NCBI GenBank assembly: GCA_002392625.1 | Contig: DGHJ01000017.1 | Span: 1 to 16,252, forward strand | DNA from: Oscillospiraceae bacterium UBA3851 | GTDB taxonomy: Bacteria > Bacillota > Clostridia > Oscillospirales > Oscillospiraceae | Reading direction: 5' to 3' | Length of the DNA: 16,252 nt | Part shown: piece after piece, positions 7,335 to 14,591 of the stretch | How positions within the stretch are numbered: position 1 is the first letter of the stretch | Layout: each line of letters begins with the position of its first letter | Notes under the pieces: model-generated | The model's input: the letters and a program-made list of their open reading frames with translations, nothing else | What the model was told of the DNA's origin: nothing | Databases searched by the model: none | Translations under genes and position numbers: made by a program

Positions 7335-7365
7335 TATAGTTTTCACTATAGGAGTCAAATTTGAC
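7335..7365 (+). promoter_or_regulatory. Structured dut leader: hairpin, SD and 12-bp palindrome
   Basis: A 6-bp stem with a 4-base loop (TATAGT 7335-7340, TTTC, ACTATA 7345-7350) is followed at once by the Shine-Dalgarno GGAG (7351-7354), then the perfect 12-bp palindrome GTCAAATTTGAC (7354-7365), which ends at the base before the ATG. The palindrome makes the SD-to-start distance unusually long (11 bases). It could be an operator or a coincidence of AT-rich sequence. Confidence 0.5.
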
Positions 7366-7815
7366 ATGGAACTGAAGATCAAGGCCCTGTCCCCCCGCAT
7401 TGGGCGGGACATCCCTGCCCCCCATTTCGCCACCTCCGGCGCCGCCGCCATGGACCTTTGCGCCTGCGTGGACGAGCCCGTGACGCTGGCACCCGGTGAG
7501 CGGACGCTGGTGCCCACCGGCCTGGCCATCGCCCTGCCGGACGCCGGCCACGTGGCGCTGGTGTTCGCCCGCAGCGGATTGGGCATCAAAAAGGGCGTGT
7601 GCCTGTCCAACGGTGTGGGCGTCATCGACAGCGACTACCGGGGCGAGATCGGCGTGGGGCTGGTGAACCTCTCCGGCGAGAGCTACACCGTGCAGCCCGG
7701 CGACCGCATCGCCCAGCTGATGGTGGTGCCGGTGGTGCAGCCCGAATTGCGCTTTGTGGACGAGCTGGACGAGACGGAGCGGGGCCGTGGCGGCTTCGGC
7801 TCCACGGGGCGGTGA
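7366..7815 (+). CDS. dut: Deoxyuridine 5'-triphosphate nucleotidohydrolase (dUTPase)
   Basis: A 149-residue trimeric dUTPase that hydrolyses dUTP to dUMP and pyrophosphate, keeping uracil out of DNA and feeding thymidylate synthesis. All five family motifs are visible in order: motif 1 SGAAAMDLCA (24-33), motif 2 ARSGLG (69-74), motif 3 NGVGVIDSDYRGEI (82-95, with catalytic-type Asp88), motif 4 PGDRIAQLMV (111-120), and the C-terminal P-loop-like motif 5 RGRGGFGSTG (139-148). Length is standard. It is followed 5 bases later by maf, so it heads a nucleotide-hygiene and cell-shape operon. It follows an AT-rich leader with a candidate promoter. Confidence 0.96.
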   Translation: MELKIKALSPRIGRDIPAPHFATSGAAAMDLCACVDEPVTLAPGERTLVPTGLAIALPDAGHVALVFARSGLGIKKGVCLSNGVGVIDSDYRGEIGVGLVNLSGESYTVQPGDRIAQLMVVPVVQPELRFVDELDETERGRGGFGSTGR

Positions 7816-7820
7816 GCGAT

Positions 7821-8402
7821 ATGGCAAGGATCGTGCTGGCCTCCGCCTCTCCCCGGCGGCAGGAGCTGCTGCGCCGCATCGGCGTGGCGGATTTCACCGT
7901 GCGGGTGCCCCACGTGGAGGAATCCTGCCCCGACGGCCTGACGCCGCCGGAAATCGTCACGTATATTGCAAGGGAAAAGTCCTTCGCCGTGCCCGCCGCG
8001 CCGGACGAGATCGTCATCACCGCCGACACCATGGTGTTTCTGGACGAGGCGCGGCTGGGAAAACCTAAAAATGAGGCTCACGCCCTGGAGATGCTGACGG
8101 CCCTCCAGGGCCGCCGCCACACCGTGTGCACCGGCGTCACCGTGCGGCAGGGGGACCGGGCTGTTTCCCGCGCCCAGTCCACCCAGGTCTATTTCCGCCC
8201 CGCCTCCCAGTCTGAGCTCAAGGCCTATATCGCCGGCGGCGAACCTATGGACAAGGCCGGGGCCTACGGCGTACAGGGCCAGGGCGCGCTGCTGGTGGAG
8301 CGCATCGACGGCGACTTTTTCAACGTTATGGGCCTGCCGGTGGTGCTGCTGGCCAACATGCTGGCCGAATTCGGCGTCCATTTGCTGTCCTCTGAGGAGT
8401 AA
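7821..8402 (+). CDS. maf: Maf-family nucleoside triphosphate pyrophosphatase
   Basis: A 193-residue Maf/YhdE-type enzyme that hydrolyses non-canonical nucleotides or dTTP/UTP to the monophosphate and pyrophosphate and is linked to septum inhibition in Bacillus. The motifs are clear: the N-terminal LASASPRRQELL (6-17), TADTMV (67-72, with the catalytic Asp69), GKPKNEAHALEML (80-92) and DKAGAYGVQG (144-153). The ATG at 7821 is chosen because homologs begin right at this (M)xxIVLASxSPRR motif; an open frame extends upstream but only through dut in another phase. The ribosome binding site is weak (GGTGAG) and overlaps the dut stop, suggesting translational coupling. In many Firmicutes maf sits beside mreB; here mreC follows directly. 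Confidence 0.94.
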   Translation: MARIVLASASPRRQELLRRIGVADFTVRVPHVEESCPDGLTPPEIVTYIAREKSFAVPAAPDEIVITADTMVFLDEARLGKPKNEAHALEMLTALQGRRHTVCTGVTVRQGDRAVSRAQSTQVYFRPASQSELKAYIAGGEPMDKAGAYGVQGQGALLVERIDGDFFNVMGLPVVLLANMLAEFGVHLLSSEE

Positions 8403-8412
8403 TTCTGTCACT

Positions 8413-9246
8413 ATGAAGCGTTTTTTCACCAAAAACGGCATATTGCTGCTCTCCGCCGTCACCATCGTGGCGGTGGTCCTGTGCGTCGCCTCCGCCATCA
8501 ACAACGGCACGGGGCTTCTGCACAACGTGGCCGGGGTGGTCGCCTCGCCCTTCCGCAGCCTGGGCGCCACGGTGTCCGGCTGGGTGCAGAGCGTGGGCGA
8601 TCATTTTCAGAGCATTGAGGCCCTGCAGCAGGAGAACGAGGCGCTGCGCCGGGAGAACGCCCGGCTGCAGGAGGACATCCGCCAGGCCCAGACCGACAGC
8701 GCCGAGAACGAAAAGCTCCGCAGTATCCTGGAGCTGCGCCGCCAGCGGCGGGATTTCTCCCTGGAATCCGCCCACGTGACCCGGCAGAGCTTCTCCAACT
8801 GGTCCTCCGCCCTGACGCTGAGCAAGGGCACCTCCTCCGGTGTGGCTATCGGCAACTGCGTGGTGGATGAATACGGCTATCTGGTGGGCATCGTAACCGA
8901 CGCAGGGCTGAACTGGAGCACCGTTACCACCGTGGTGGACCCGGAATCCAGCCTGGGCGCCGCCGTGTTCCGCACCAAGGAACCGGCCATCGCCACCGGC
9001 GAGCTGCGGCTGCTGAGCGCGGGCAAGCTGCGCCTGAGCTACCTGCAGAGTGAGCTGATCAACGGCGATCTCATCGTCACCTCCGGCCTGGGCGGCTACT
9101 ATCCCTCCGACCTGGTGATCGGCACGGTGCAGGATATTCTGGCCGACGACAGCGGCATGGGCAAATACGCCATCCTGGCCCCCATGACAGACCTGGACAG
9201 TCTGTCCGAGGTCTTTGTCATCACCGCCTTTGATGTGGTGGAGTGA
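8413..9246 (+). CDS. mreC: Rod shape-determining protein MreC
   Basis: A 277-residue MreC, the bitopic membrane protein that activates elongasome wall synthesis by contacting PBP2. One N-terminal transmembrane helix (about 9-29) is followed by a predicted coiled coil (about 68-108: EALQQENEALRRENARLQED...), the MreC dimerisation helix. A beta-rich extracellular domain follows (110-277), with recognisable VVDEYGYLVGIVTDAG (148-163), TTVVDPESSLGA (171-182) and a terminal GYYPSDLVIGTV region (about 228-239). Length is normal (270-300). It starts 10 bases after maf stops, with a GAGGAG site overlapping the maf end, and is followed by mreD 9 bases downstream. mreB is not beside it in this window. 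Confidence 0.94.
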   Translation: MKRFFTKNGILLLSAVTIVAVVLCVASAINNGTGLLHNVAGVVASPFRSLGATVSGWVQSVGDHFQSIEALQQENEALRRENARLQEDIRQAQTDSAENEKLRSILELRRQRRDFSLESAHVTRQSFSNWSSALTLSKGTSSGVAIGNCVVDEYGYLVGIVTDAGLNWSTVTTVVDPESSLGAAVFRTKEPAIATGELRLLSAGKLRLSYLQSELINGDLIVTSGLGGYYPSDLVIGTVQDILADDSGMGKYAILAPMTDLDSLSEVFVITAFDVVE

Positions 9247-9255
9247 GGAGCGGCC

Positions 9256-9762
9256 ATGAGTCAGAGAAACGCGCTGTATCGCTGGATCTTCTACGGCCTG
9301 GCCGCCGCTCTGTTCCTCTTTTTGCAGGGCATGCTGCTGAACCGGCTGCGTGTGTGGGGCGTCCACCCCTTTCTGCCCCCCGTGCTGGCGGTGGTGGCCG
9401 CCGTTTGGGAGGACCGGCAGCAGAGCCTGTGCGCCGGGGCCGTGTTCGGCCTGCTGTGCGACCTTACCCTGGGGCCGCCCATCCCCTGTTTTTACGTGCT
9501 CACCTTTGCCGCAGCGGCATTTCTGGCCGGATTTGCCTCCAAGCGCTGGATCCAGCCCGGCTTCCTCTGCGCCCTGGCCGTCTCCCTGGCGGCGCTGGTG
9601 CTCAACGGCTCGTTTTACGCCCTGGTCCTCTCCGTCCGCGGCGTCAACGACGCGGCGGCGGCCGCCGCCCTCATCGGGCGAGAGGTATTGCTGACGCTGC
9701 CGCTGATCCCCTTCGTGTACCTGCTCTTCCGGCGCATCCGCCGCCGGTTCCCGGCGGAATGA
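9256..9762 (+). CDS. mreD: Rod shape-determining protein MreD
   Basis: A 168-residue, strongly hydrophobic integral membrane protein of the MreD type, a partner of MreC in the elongasome. Probable membrane segments lie at about 9-27, 37-51, 56-72, 78-95, 102-125 and 141-159, with a basic C-terminal tail (RRIRRRF) expected to be cytoplasmic. The GLLCDLTLG stretch (65-73) matches the conserved MreD 'G..LDL..G' motif. The call rests on this motif, the length, the topology and its position between mreC and a PBP2 gene. A GAGGAG site lies 5-6 bases before the ATG. Confidence 0.88.
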   Translation: MSQRNALYRWIFYGLAAALFLFLQGMLLNRLRVWGVHPFLPPVLAVVAAVWEDRQQSLCAGAVFGLLCDLTLGPPIPCFYVLTFAAAAFLAGFASKRWIQPGFLCALAVSLAALVLNGSFYALVLSVRGVNDAAAAAALIGREVLLTLPLIPFVYLLFRRIRRRFPAE

Positions 9763-9775
9763 AAAGGAGCTTTCC

Positions 9776-11794
9776 ATGAATCAGAACCCACTGAAACCGA
9801 AGCTGGCGGCTGTGGCCGTGTTTTTCTCGGCGTTCCTGCTTCTGTTTTTCTTTACCTTATATAATACGCAGATTGTCCACGGCAGCGAGTACCGGGCCCA
9901 GTCCCGGATCAGCAACGCCACCACCCAGCAGGTGGCCGCCGCCCGCGGTGTGATCACCGACCGCAACGGCAAGCTGCTGGTGGGCAACCGCCTGACCTAC
10001 ACACTGACGCTGTCGGGCGGGTCTTTTGACGACGACGCCCAGGCCAACGACACCATTATCCGCCTGCTGCAGCTTTGCCGGGACAACGACATCGCCTGGA
10101 ACGACACGCTGCCCGTCAGCCGGGAGACGCCCTTCGTCTATCTCTCCACCGCCCTGGACAACGACGACTTCACCGGCTTCCTGAAATCGCAGAAATACGT
10201 CCACGCCGGGAAGTTCAACCTTACCGCCACACGGCTGATGGAGCAGCTGCGCGCCGACTGGGGGCTTCCCGCCTCCCTCTCCGACGAGGAGGCGCGCCAG
10301 ATCATCGGCGTGCGGTATGAGCTGGCGGCTCACTCCAGCTGTCTTCTGGCCGACGACGTGTCCGTGGCCCTGATCAGTCAGATCGTGGACGGGCAGTATC
10401 CCGGCGTCTCGGTGGGCACCTCCACCGTCCGGACCTATTACACCCCCTACGCAGCCCACGTTCTGGGCCGGATCTCCCGGATCTACGCCGAGGATTGGGA
10501 CCGCTACAAGGATCTGGGCTATTCCATGAACGCCCTGGTGGGCTCCAGCGGTGCGGAGGCCGCCTTTGAGTCTTATCTCCACGGCACCGACGGCACACGC
10601 CTCATCACCACTGACGAGGACGGCCGCGTCACCGGTGAGCTGTACGCCAAGACGCCCCAGCCCGGCCACACCGTGGCCCTGTCCCTGGACATCGACTTTC
10701 AGCAGGACGTGGAGGAGACGCTGGCACGCACCATCGAGGACATGATCGCCGAGGACGGCATCCAGCGGGGCGGCGCCGCCGCCGTGGTCAAGGTGGGCAC
10801 CGGCGAGGTGCTGGCTCTGGCCTCCTACCCCACCTACGACCTGGCCAATTTTAACAATATCTACAACGAGCTGCTGGAGGACCCCCGGTTGCCCATGTTC
10901 AACCGGGCCACCGACGGCACCTACGCCCCCGGCTCCACCTTCAAGCCCTGTACGGCGGTGGCGGCCCTGGAGAGCGGCGTCATCAACCCCTCCTCCATCA
11001 TCCACACCAAGGGCATCTACACCTATTACGCCTATCCCCAGCCTACCTGCTGGATCTACGGACAGAACGGCGGCAACCACGGCAACATCAACGTCAGCCA
11101 GGCCATCACCGTGTCCTGCAACTACTTCTTCTTCGAGGTGGGCCGGCTCATGGGCATCGACACGCTGGACGACTATGCCACCCAGTTCGGCCTGGGCCAG
11201 CACACGGGCATCGAGATCGGCGACAGCGCCGGCGCCTTGGCCTCGCCCACTTATGCAGAGGCCCATAACCTGGATTGGACCGACGGCCAGACTCTGACCG
11301 CCGCCATCGGCCAGAGCTACAACCTGTTTACCCCCCTGCAGCTGGCCAACTACACCGCCACCCTGGCCTCCGGCGGAGAGCACTATCAGGCCCATCTGCT
11401 CAAGGACGTGAAGACCTACGACAATTCCGAGCTGGTCTACGTGTGGGACGAGGAGCCTCTCAACGTGGTGGAGATGAGCGAAAGCACCCAGCAGGCCGTG
11501 CGCGTGGGCATGCGCAACCTGGTGCTCCACGGCAATATCTCCTCCCTGTTTACCCGCTGCATCGTCCCCGCCGCCGCCAAGACCGGCACCGCTCAGGTTG
11601 GCACCGAGATCAACAACGGCGTTCTGGTGGCCTATGCCCCTTACGACGACCCGGAGATTGCCGTGGCGGTGGTCATCGAGAAGGGCGGCGGCGGCTACTA
11701 CCTGGGCAACACCGTGGTGGATATCCTCAACTCCTACTTCTCCCGCGACGACAGCACCGCGGAGATCGTGGGAGAAAATACTCTGTTGAAGTGA
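9776..11794 (+). CDS. Class B penicillin-binding protein, PBP2/MrdA type transpeptidase
   Basis: A 672-residue class B PBP, expected to cross-link lateral-wall peptidoglycan with the Mre elongasome. It has an N-terminal signal-anchor (about 9-28), a pedestal/dimerisation region (with AARGVITDRNGKLL at 55-68, the usual 'RG.I.DRNG..L') and a C-terminal transpeptidase domain. The three active-site motifs are intact: S387-T-F-K (in YAPGSTFKP), S447-C-N, and K602-T-G. It lies 13 bases after mreD with an AAAGGAG site 6 bases upstream, the canonical mreC-mreD-pbp2 order. Motif integrity argues for an active beta-lactam target. An alternative is a SpoVD/FtsI-type division PBP, but there is no PASTA domain and the context favours elongation. 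I do not assign mrdA firmly because symbols vary. Confidence 0.92.
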   Translation: MNQNPLKPKLAAVAVFFSAFLLLFFFTLYNTQIVHGSEYRAQSRISNATTQQVAAARGVITDRNGKLLVGNRLTYTLTLSGGSFDDDAQANDTIIRLLQLCRDNDIAWNDTLPVSRETPFVYLSTALDNDDFTGFLKSQKYVHAGKFNLTATRLMEQLRADWGLPASLSDEEARQIIGVRYELAAHSSCLLADDVSVALISQIVDGQYPGVSVGTSTVRTYYTPYAAHVLGRISRIYAEDWDRYKDLGYSMNALVGSSGAEAAFESYLHGTDGTRLITTDEDGRVTGELYAKTPQPGHTVALSLDIDFQQDVEETLARTIEDMIAEDGIQRGGAAAVVKVGTGEVLALASYPTYDLANFNNIYNELLEDPRLPMFNRATDGTYAPGSTFKPCTAVAALESGVINPSSIIHTKGIYTYYAYPQPTCWIYGQNGGNHGNINVSQAITVSCNYFFFEVGRLMGIDTLDDYATQFGLGQHTGIEIGDSAGALASPTYAEAHNLDWTDGQTLTAAIGQSYNLFTPLQLANYTATLASGGEHYQAHLLKDVKTYDNSELVYVWDEEPLNVVEMSESTQQAVRVGMRNLVLHGNISSLFTRCIVPAAAKTGTAQVGTEINNGVLVAYAPYDDPEIAVAVVIEKGGGGYYLGNTVVDILNSYFSRDDSTAEIVGENTLLK

Positions 11795-11803
11795 GAATTC
11801 CGT

Positions 11804-13675
11804 ATGTCTGACCGATATATCTTCGACCCCCGCGACGAACGTTACAAATCCCCCTTCGGCGCCGTGACCTGCGGTCAGAGCGTCCGCTTTACCCTGCGCC
11901 CCCTGGCCGGCGAGGGTTTCGTGGCCTGCTGCCTGGTGGCCGACTGCGAGTTTGCCGCCGAAACACGGACCTGCGACCTCCGCGACGAGGGCAGCCACGG
12001 CGACCTGTTCTCCGGCGTATTTCCCGCCCCCGACCGGCCGGAGCTGGTATGGTACGCCTTTCGCTTTACCCGCGCCGACGGCTCCTTTGTCTATTTCGGC
12101 CGCAGCGGTTACTGCGACCTGGAGCATCTGCACCGCTGGCAGCTCACCGTCTACAACGGTGAATTTGAGACGCCCCAATGGTTTGGAGACGGCGTGACTT
12201 ACCAGATTTTTCCAGACCGATTCTGCCGGCTGTCCATCCCCGATCCCGCCGGGATGGTGGGGGACCGGGTGGTGCACCAGAACTGGGACGACCAGCCGGT
12301 CTACCGCCCGGACGAGAACGGGCAGATCACCAACCGGGACTTCTTCGGCGGCAGCCTGCGTGGCATCATCTCCCGGCTGGACTATCTGGCGGAGCTGTCC
12401 GTCACCACGCTGTATCTGTGCCCCATCTTTGAGGCGGACTCCAACCACCGCTACAACACGGCGGATTACATGGCCATCGACCCCATGCTGGGCACGGAGG
12501 AGGATTTTATTACACTGTGCCGGGAGGCTCATGGGCGCGGCATGCGGGTGATGCTGGACGGCGTGTTCAACCACACCGGCTCCAACAGCCGCTATTTCAA
12601 CGCGTTGGGCTACTATCCCCAGCTGGGCGCCGCCCAAAGCCAGGATTCCCCCTACTACCCCTGGTATACCTTCCACCGTTGGCCCCATGAGTACGACGCC
12701 TGGTGGGGCGTGCAGACGCTGCCCGCCGTCAATGAGAACGATCCGGACTACCGCCGCTTCATTATCTCCGGCGAGGACAGCGTGATCCGCCATTGGATGC
12801 GCCGGGGCGCCGACGCCTGGCGGCTGGACGTGGCCGACGAGCTGCCCGACGACTTCATTGCCGACATCCGCGCCGTGATGACCGAGGAAAACCCGGACAG
12901 CTTCCTGCTGGGCGAGGTCTGGGAGGATGGCAGCAACAAGGTGGCCTATTCCCTCCGCCGCCGCTACCTGCTGGGCGGCGAGACCAACGGCCTCATGAAC
13001 TATCCCTTCCGCAGCGCGGCGCTGAACTGGGTCACCGGCGGCGACGCCGCCGACTTCCGGGAGGCCATGGAGACCCTGCGGGAGAATTACCCCCCTGCAG
13101 CCTACTATTCGGCTCTGAACATCCTGGGCACCCACGACACCGTGCGGGTTTTGACGCTGCTGGGCGTGGCCCGCGGCGCCGAGACGGACACTAAGGACCA
13201 GCGTGCGGCCTATCGCCTCAGTCCCGCCGAGCGCATTCGCGGCGCCATGCGGCTGCGGCTTGCCGCCCTGCTGCTCTACGCTTTCCCCGGCTCGCCCACC
13301 GTGTACTACGGCGACGAGGCCGGCATGGAGGGCTTTGAGGATCCGCTGAACCGGGGCACGTACCCCTGGGGCAACGAGGACGGGGCGCTTTTGAAGTATT
13401 TCCGACGTCTGGGTGCTTTGCGGAAGGATCGCATTTCCCTGCAGCGGGGCGCTATCTCCTATCTTTACGCCAAGGGCGGCGGCCTGGTCTTTCGCCGGGC
13501 GGCGGCGGAGGAACAGACGCTCATTGCCCTCAACGCCGGGGAGGAACCGCTGGAGCTGATGCTGCCCTGGCCGTCCTCCATGGCCACCGACGCCCTGACC
13601 GGGCAGCAGTTCTTCGTCCGGGATGAGATGCTGCACCTGTCCGTGCCGCCTGTCTCCGGGCTGATGCTGGTGTGA
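11804..13675 (+). CDS. GH13 alpha-amylase family glycosidase, cytoplasmic
   Basis: A 623-residue glycoside hydrolase family 13 enzyme. The N-terminal beta domain (about 1-105) resembles the starch-binding/CBM34-like domain of neopullulanase and maltogenic-amylase relatives. The (beta/alpha)8 barrel shows conserved region I DGVFNH (in RVMLDGVFNHTG), region II WRLDVADE with nucleophile Asp342, region III GEVWED with acid/base Glu371 and region IV GTHDTVR with Asp445, so all three catalytic acids are present. A C-terminal beta domain follows (about 540-623). There is no signal peptide or membrane segment, so it should act inside the cell on maltodextrin or glycogen-derived oligosaccharides; alpha-1,4 versus alpha-1,6 or transfer specificity cannot be read. 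It begins 9 bases after the PBP2 stop with a weak ribosome binding site and is followed 10 bases after its stop by the parS/terminator palindrome. Confidence 0.88.
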   Translation: MSDRYIFDPRDERYKSPFGAVTCGQSVRFTLRPLAGEGFVACCLVADCEFAAETRTCDLRDEGSHGDLFSGVFPAPDRPELVWYAFRFTRADGSFVYFGRSGYCDLEHLHRWQLTVYNGEFETPQWFGDGVTYQIFPDRFCRLSIPDPAGMVGDRVVHQNWDDQPVYRPDENGQITNRDFFGGSLRGIISRLDYLAELSVTTLYLCPIFEADSNHRYNTADYMAIDPMLGTEEDFITLCREAHGRGMRVMLDGVFNHTGSNSRYFNALGYYPQLGAAQSQDSPYYPWYTFHRWPHEYDAWWGVQTLPAVNENDPDYRRFIISGEDSVIRHWMRRGADAWRLDVADELPDDFIADIRAVMTEENPDSFLLGEVWEDGSNKVAYSLRRRYLLGGETNGLMNYPFRSAALNWVTGGDAADFREAMETLRENYPPAAYYSALNILGTHDTVRVLTLLGVARGAETDTKDQRAAYRLSPAERIRGAMRLRLAALLLYAFPGSPTVYYGDEAGMEGFEDPLNRGTYPWGNEDGALLKYFRRLGALRKDRISLQRGAISYLYAKGGGLVFRRAAAEEQTLIALNAGEEPLELMLPWPSSMATDALTGQQFFVRDEMLHLSVPPVSGLMLV

Positions 13676-13685
13676 CAAGCGTTTT

Positions 13686-13721
13686 CCCCCTGTGTTTCAC
13701 GTGAAACACAGGGGGTTTTTT
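13686..13721 (+). terminator. Intrinsic terminator built on a perfect 30-bp palindrome that contains parS
   Basis: A perfect palindrome at 13686-13715 (outer CCCCC/GGGGG) is followed directly by six T residues (13716-13721). As RNA it folds into a 13-bp stem with an ACGU loop and a U-tract, a strong terminator 10 bases after the GH13 stop. Its central 16 bases (13693-13708) are a perfect parS. On the minus strand the flank is A-rich, so it terminates plus-strand transcripts only. Confidence 0.93.
13693..13708. promoter_or_regulatory. parS: parS centromere site, perfect match
   Basis: TGTTTCACGTGAAACA matches the widely conserved bacterial parS consensus at 16/16. ParB-CTP loads here and slides onto flanking DNA, forming the partition complex moved by ParA. 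It lies about 35 bases upstream of the soj promoter -35, so a bound ParB could also influence that promoter. The site doubles as the core of a terminator stem. Confidence 0.95.
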
Positions 13722-13742
13722 CGTCTTTCGGCAAAAATTCTC

Positions 13743-13770
13743 TTGATTGCTCCCCGGTTTGTGATATACT
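13743..13770 (+). promoter_or_regulatory. Promoter of the soj-parB operon
   Basis: -35 TTGATT (13743-13748), a 16-base spacer and an extended -10 TGATATACT (TATACT 13765-13770). It lies downstream of the parS/terminator and upstream of the soj GTG at 13821, giving a leader of about 44 bases. The extended -10 compensates for the 16-base spacer. Confidence 0.7.
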
Positions 13771-13820
13771 GTATTTAACATGAGAAAGTATATGGTATTG
13801 TGGGACAGGAGGGGCGCGGC

Positions 13821-14576
13821 GTGGCCAAGATCGTAGCAATCGTCAATCAAAAGGGCGGCGTGGGGAAGACCACCACCTGCGTGAACCTGACCGCCGCGCT
13901 GAAGCAGGCGGGCAAACGGGTGCTGCTGTGCGATTTTGACCCCCAGGCCAACGCCACCTCCGGCATGGGTGTGGACAAATCCGTATCCAACGGCGTCTAT
14001 GACGTGCTGATCAACGGCAAGGACGTGCGGTCCGCCATCGTCTCTACCCGCTACGGCGACGTGCTGCCCTCCAGCAAGGCCCTGGCCGGGGCCGGCATCG
14101 AGATGATCGAGCTGGAGGGACGCCAGTTTCTGCTGAAAAAGGCACTGGATCAGGTCCGCGTCGACTACGATTTCATTTTTATCGACTGCCCGCCCTCTTT
14201 GGAGCTGCTGACCCTCAACGCTTTGTGCGCCGCAGACTCCCTGCTGGTGCCGGTGCAGGGCGAATATTACGCCCTGGAGGGTCTCAGCGACCTGATGAAC
14301 ACGGTGCGCATCGTGCGCCGGGGCATGAATCCCAATCTAAATATGGAGGGCGTGCTGCTGACCATGTTCGACGGACGCACAAACCTGGCCATCCAGGTGG
14401 CCCGCGAAGTCAAGCGGTTTTTCCCCGGCAAGGTGTATGCCACCGTGGTACCCCGGAACGTGCGCCTCAGCGAGGCGCCCAGCCACGGCAAGCCCATCAC
14501 TGCCTATGACCGCACCTGCCGCGGCGCCGAGGCCTACACGGCTCTGGCCGCGGAGTTTCTGAAGAAGAATTCCTGA
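13821..14576 (+). CDS. soj: Chromosome-partitioning ATPase ParA/Soj
   Basis: A 251-residue ParA-family deviant-Walker ATPase that binds DNA nonspecifically as an ATP dimer and moves or regulates ParB-parS complexes; in Firmicutes it also modulates DnaA. Motifs: deviant Walker A KGGVGKTT (11-18), A' DFDPQAN (38-44) and Walker B FIFIDCPPS (118-126). There is no N-terminal HTH extension, so it is the chromosomal Soj type rather than a plasmid ParA with a repressor domain. The start is set at the GTG at 13821, because AGGAGGGG lies 6-7 bases upstream and MAKIVAIVNQKGG matches the usual N terminus; a GTG at 13800 is in frame but poorly placed. parB follows after 15 bases. Confidence 0.95.
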   Translation: MAKIVAIVNQKGGVGKTTTCVNLTAALKQAGKRVLLCDFDPQANATSGMGVDKSVSNGVYDVLINGKDVRSAIVSTRYGDVLPSSKALAGAGIEMIELEGRQFLLKKALDQVRVDYDFIFIDCPPSLELLTLNALCAADSLLVPVQGEYYALEGLSDLMNTVRIVRRGMNPNLNMEGVLLTMFDGRTNLAIQVAREVKRFFPGKVYATVVPRNVRLSEAPSHGKPITAYDRTCRGAEAYTALAAEFLKKNS

Positions 14577-14591
14577 AAGGAGTGACTTTTC

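Noticed and set aside
7599..7820. A longer N terminus for maf reaching back into dut
   Set aside because: The extra stretch overlaps dut in another frame and carries no Maf residues; the family N terminus begins at the ATG at 7821.
9857..13678. A minus-strand open frame of 1273 codons opposite PBP2 and the GH13 gene
   Set aside because: It lies exactly opposite two genes with intact catalytic motifs, and its product is a low-complexity Gly/His/Val-rich string typical of the antisense frame of GC-rich genes.
13800..13820. An earlier GTG start for soj
   Set aside because: The best ribosome binding site lies inside this stretch and serves the GTG at 13821, where the family N terminus begins.
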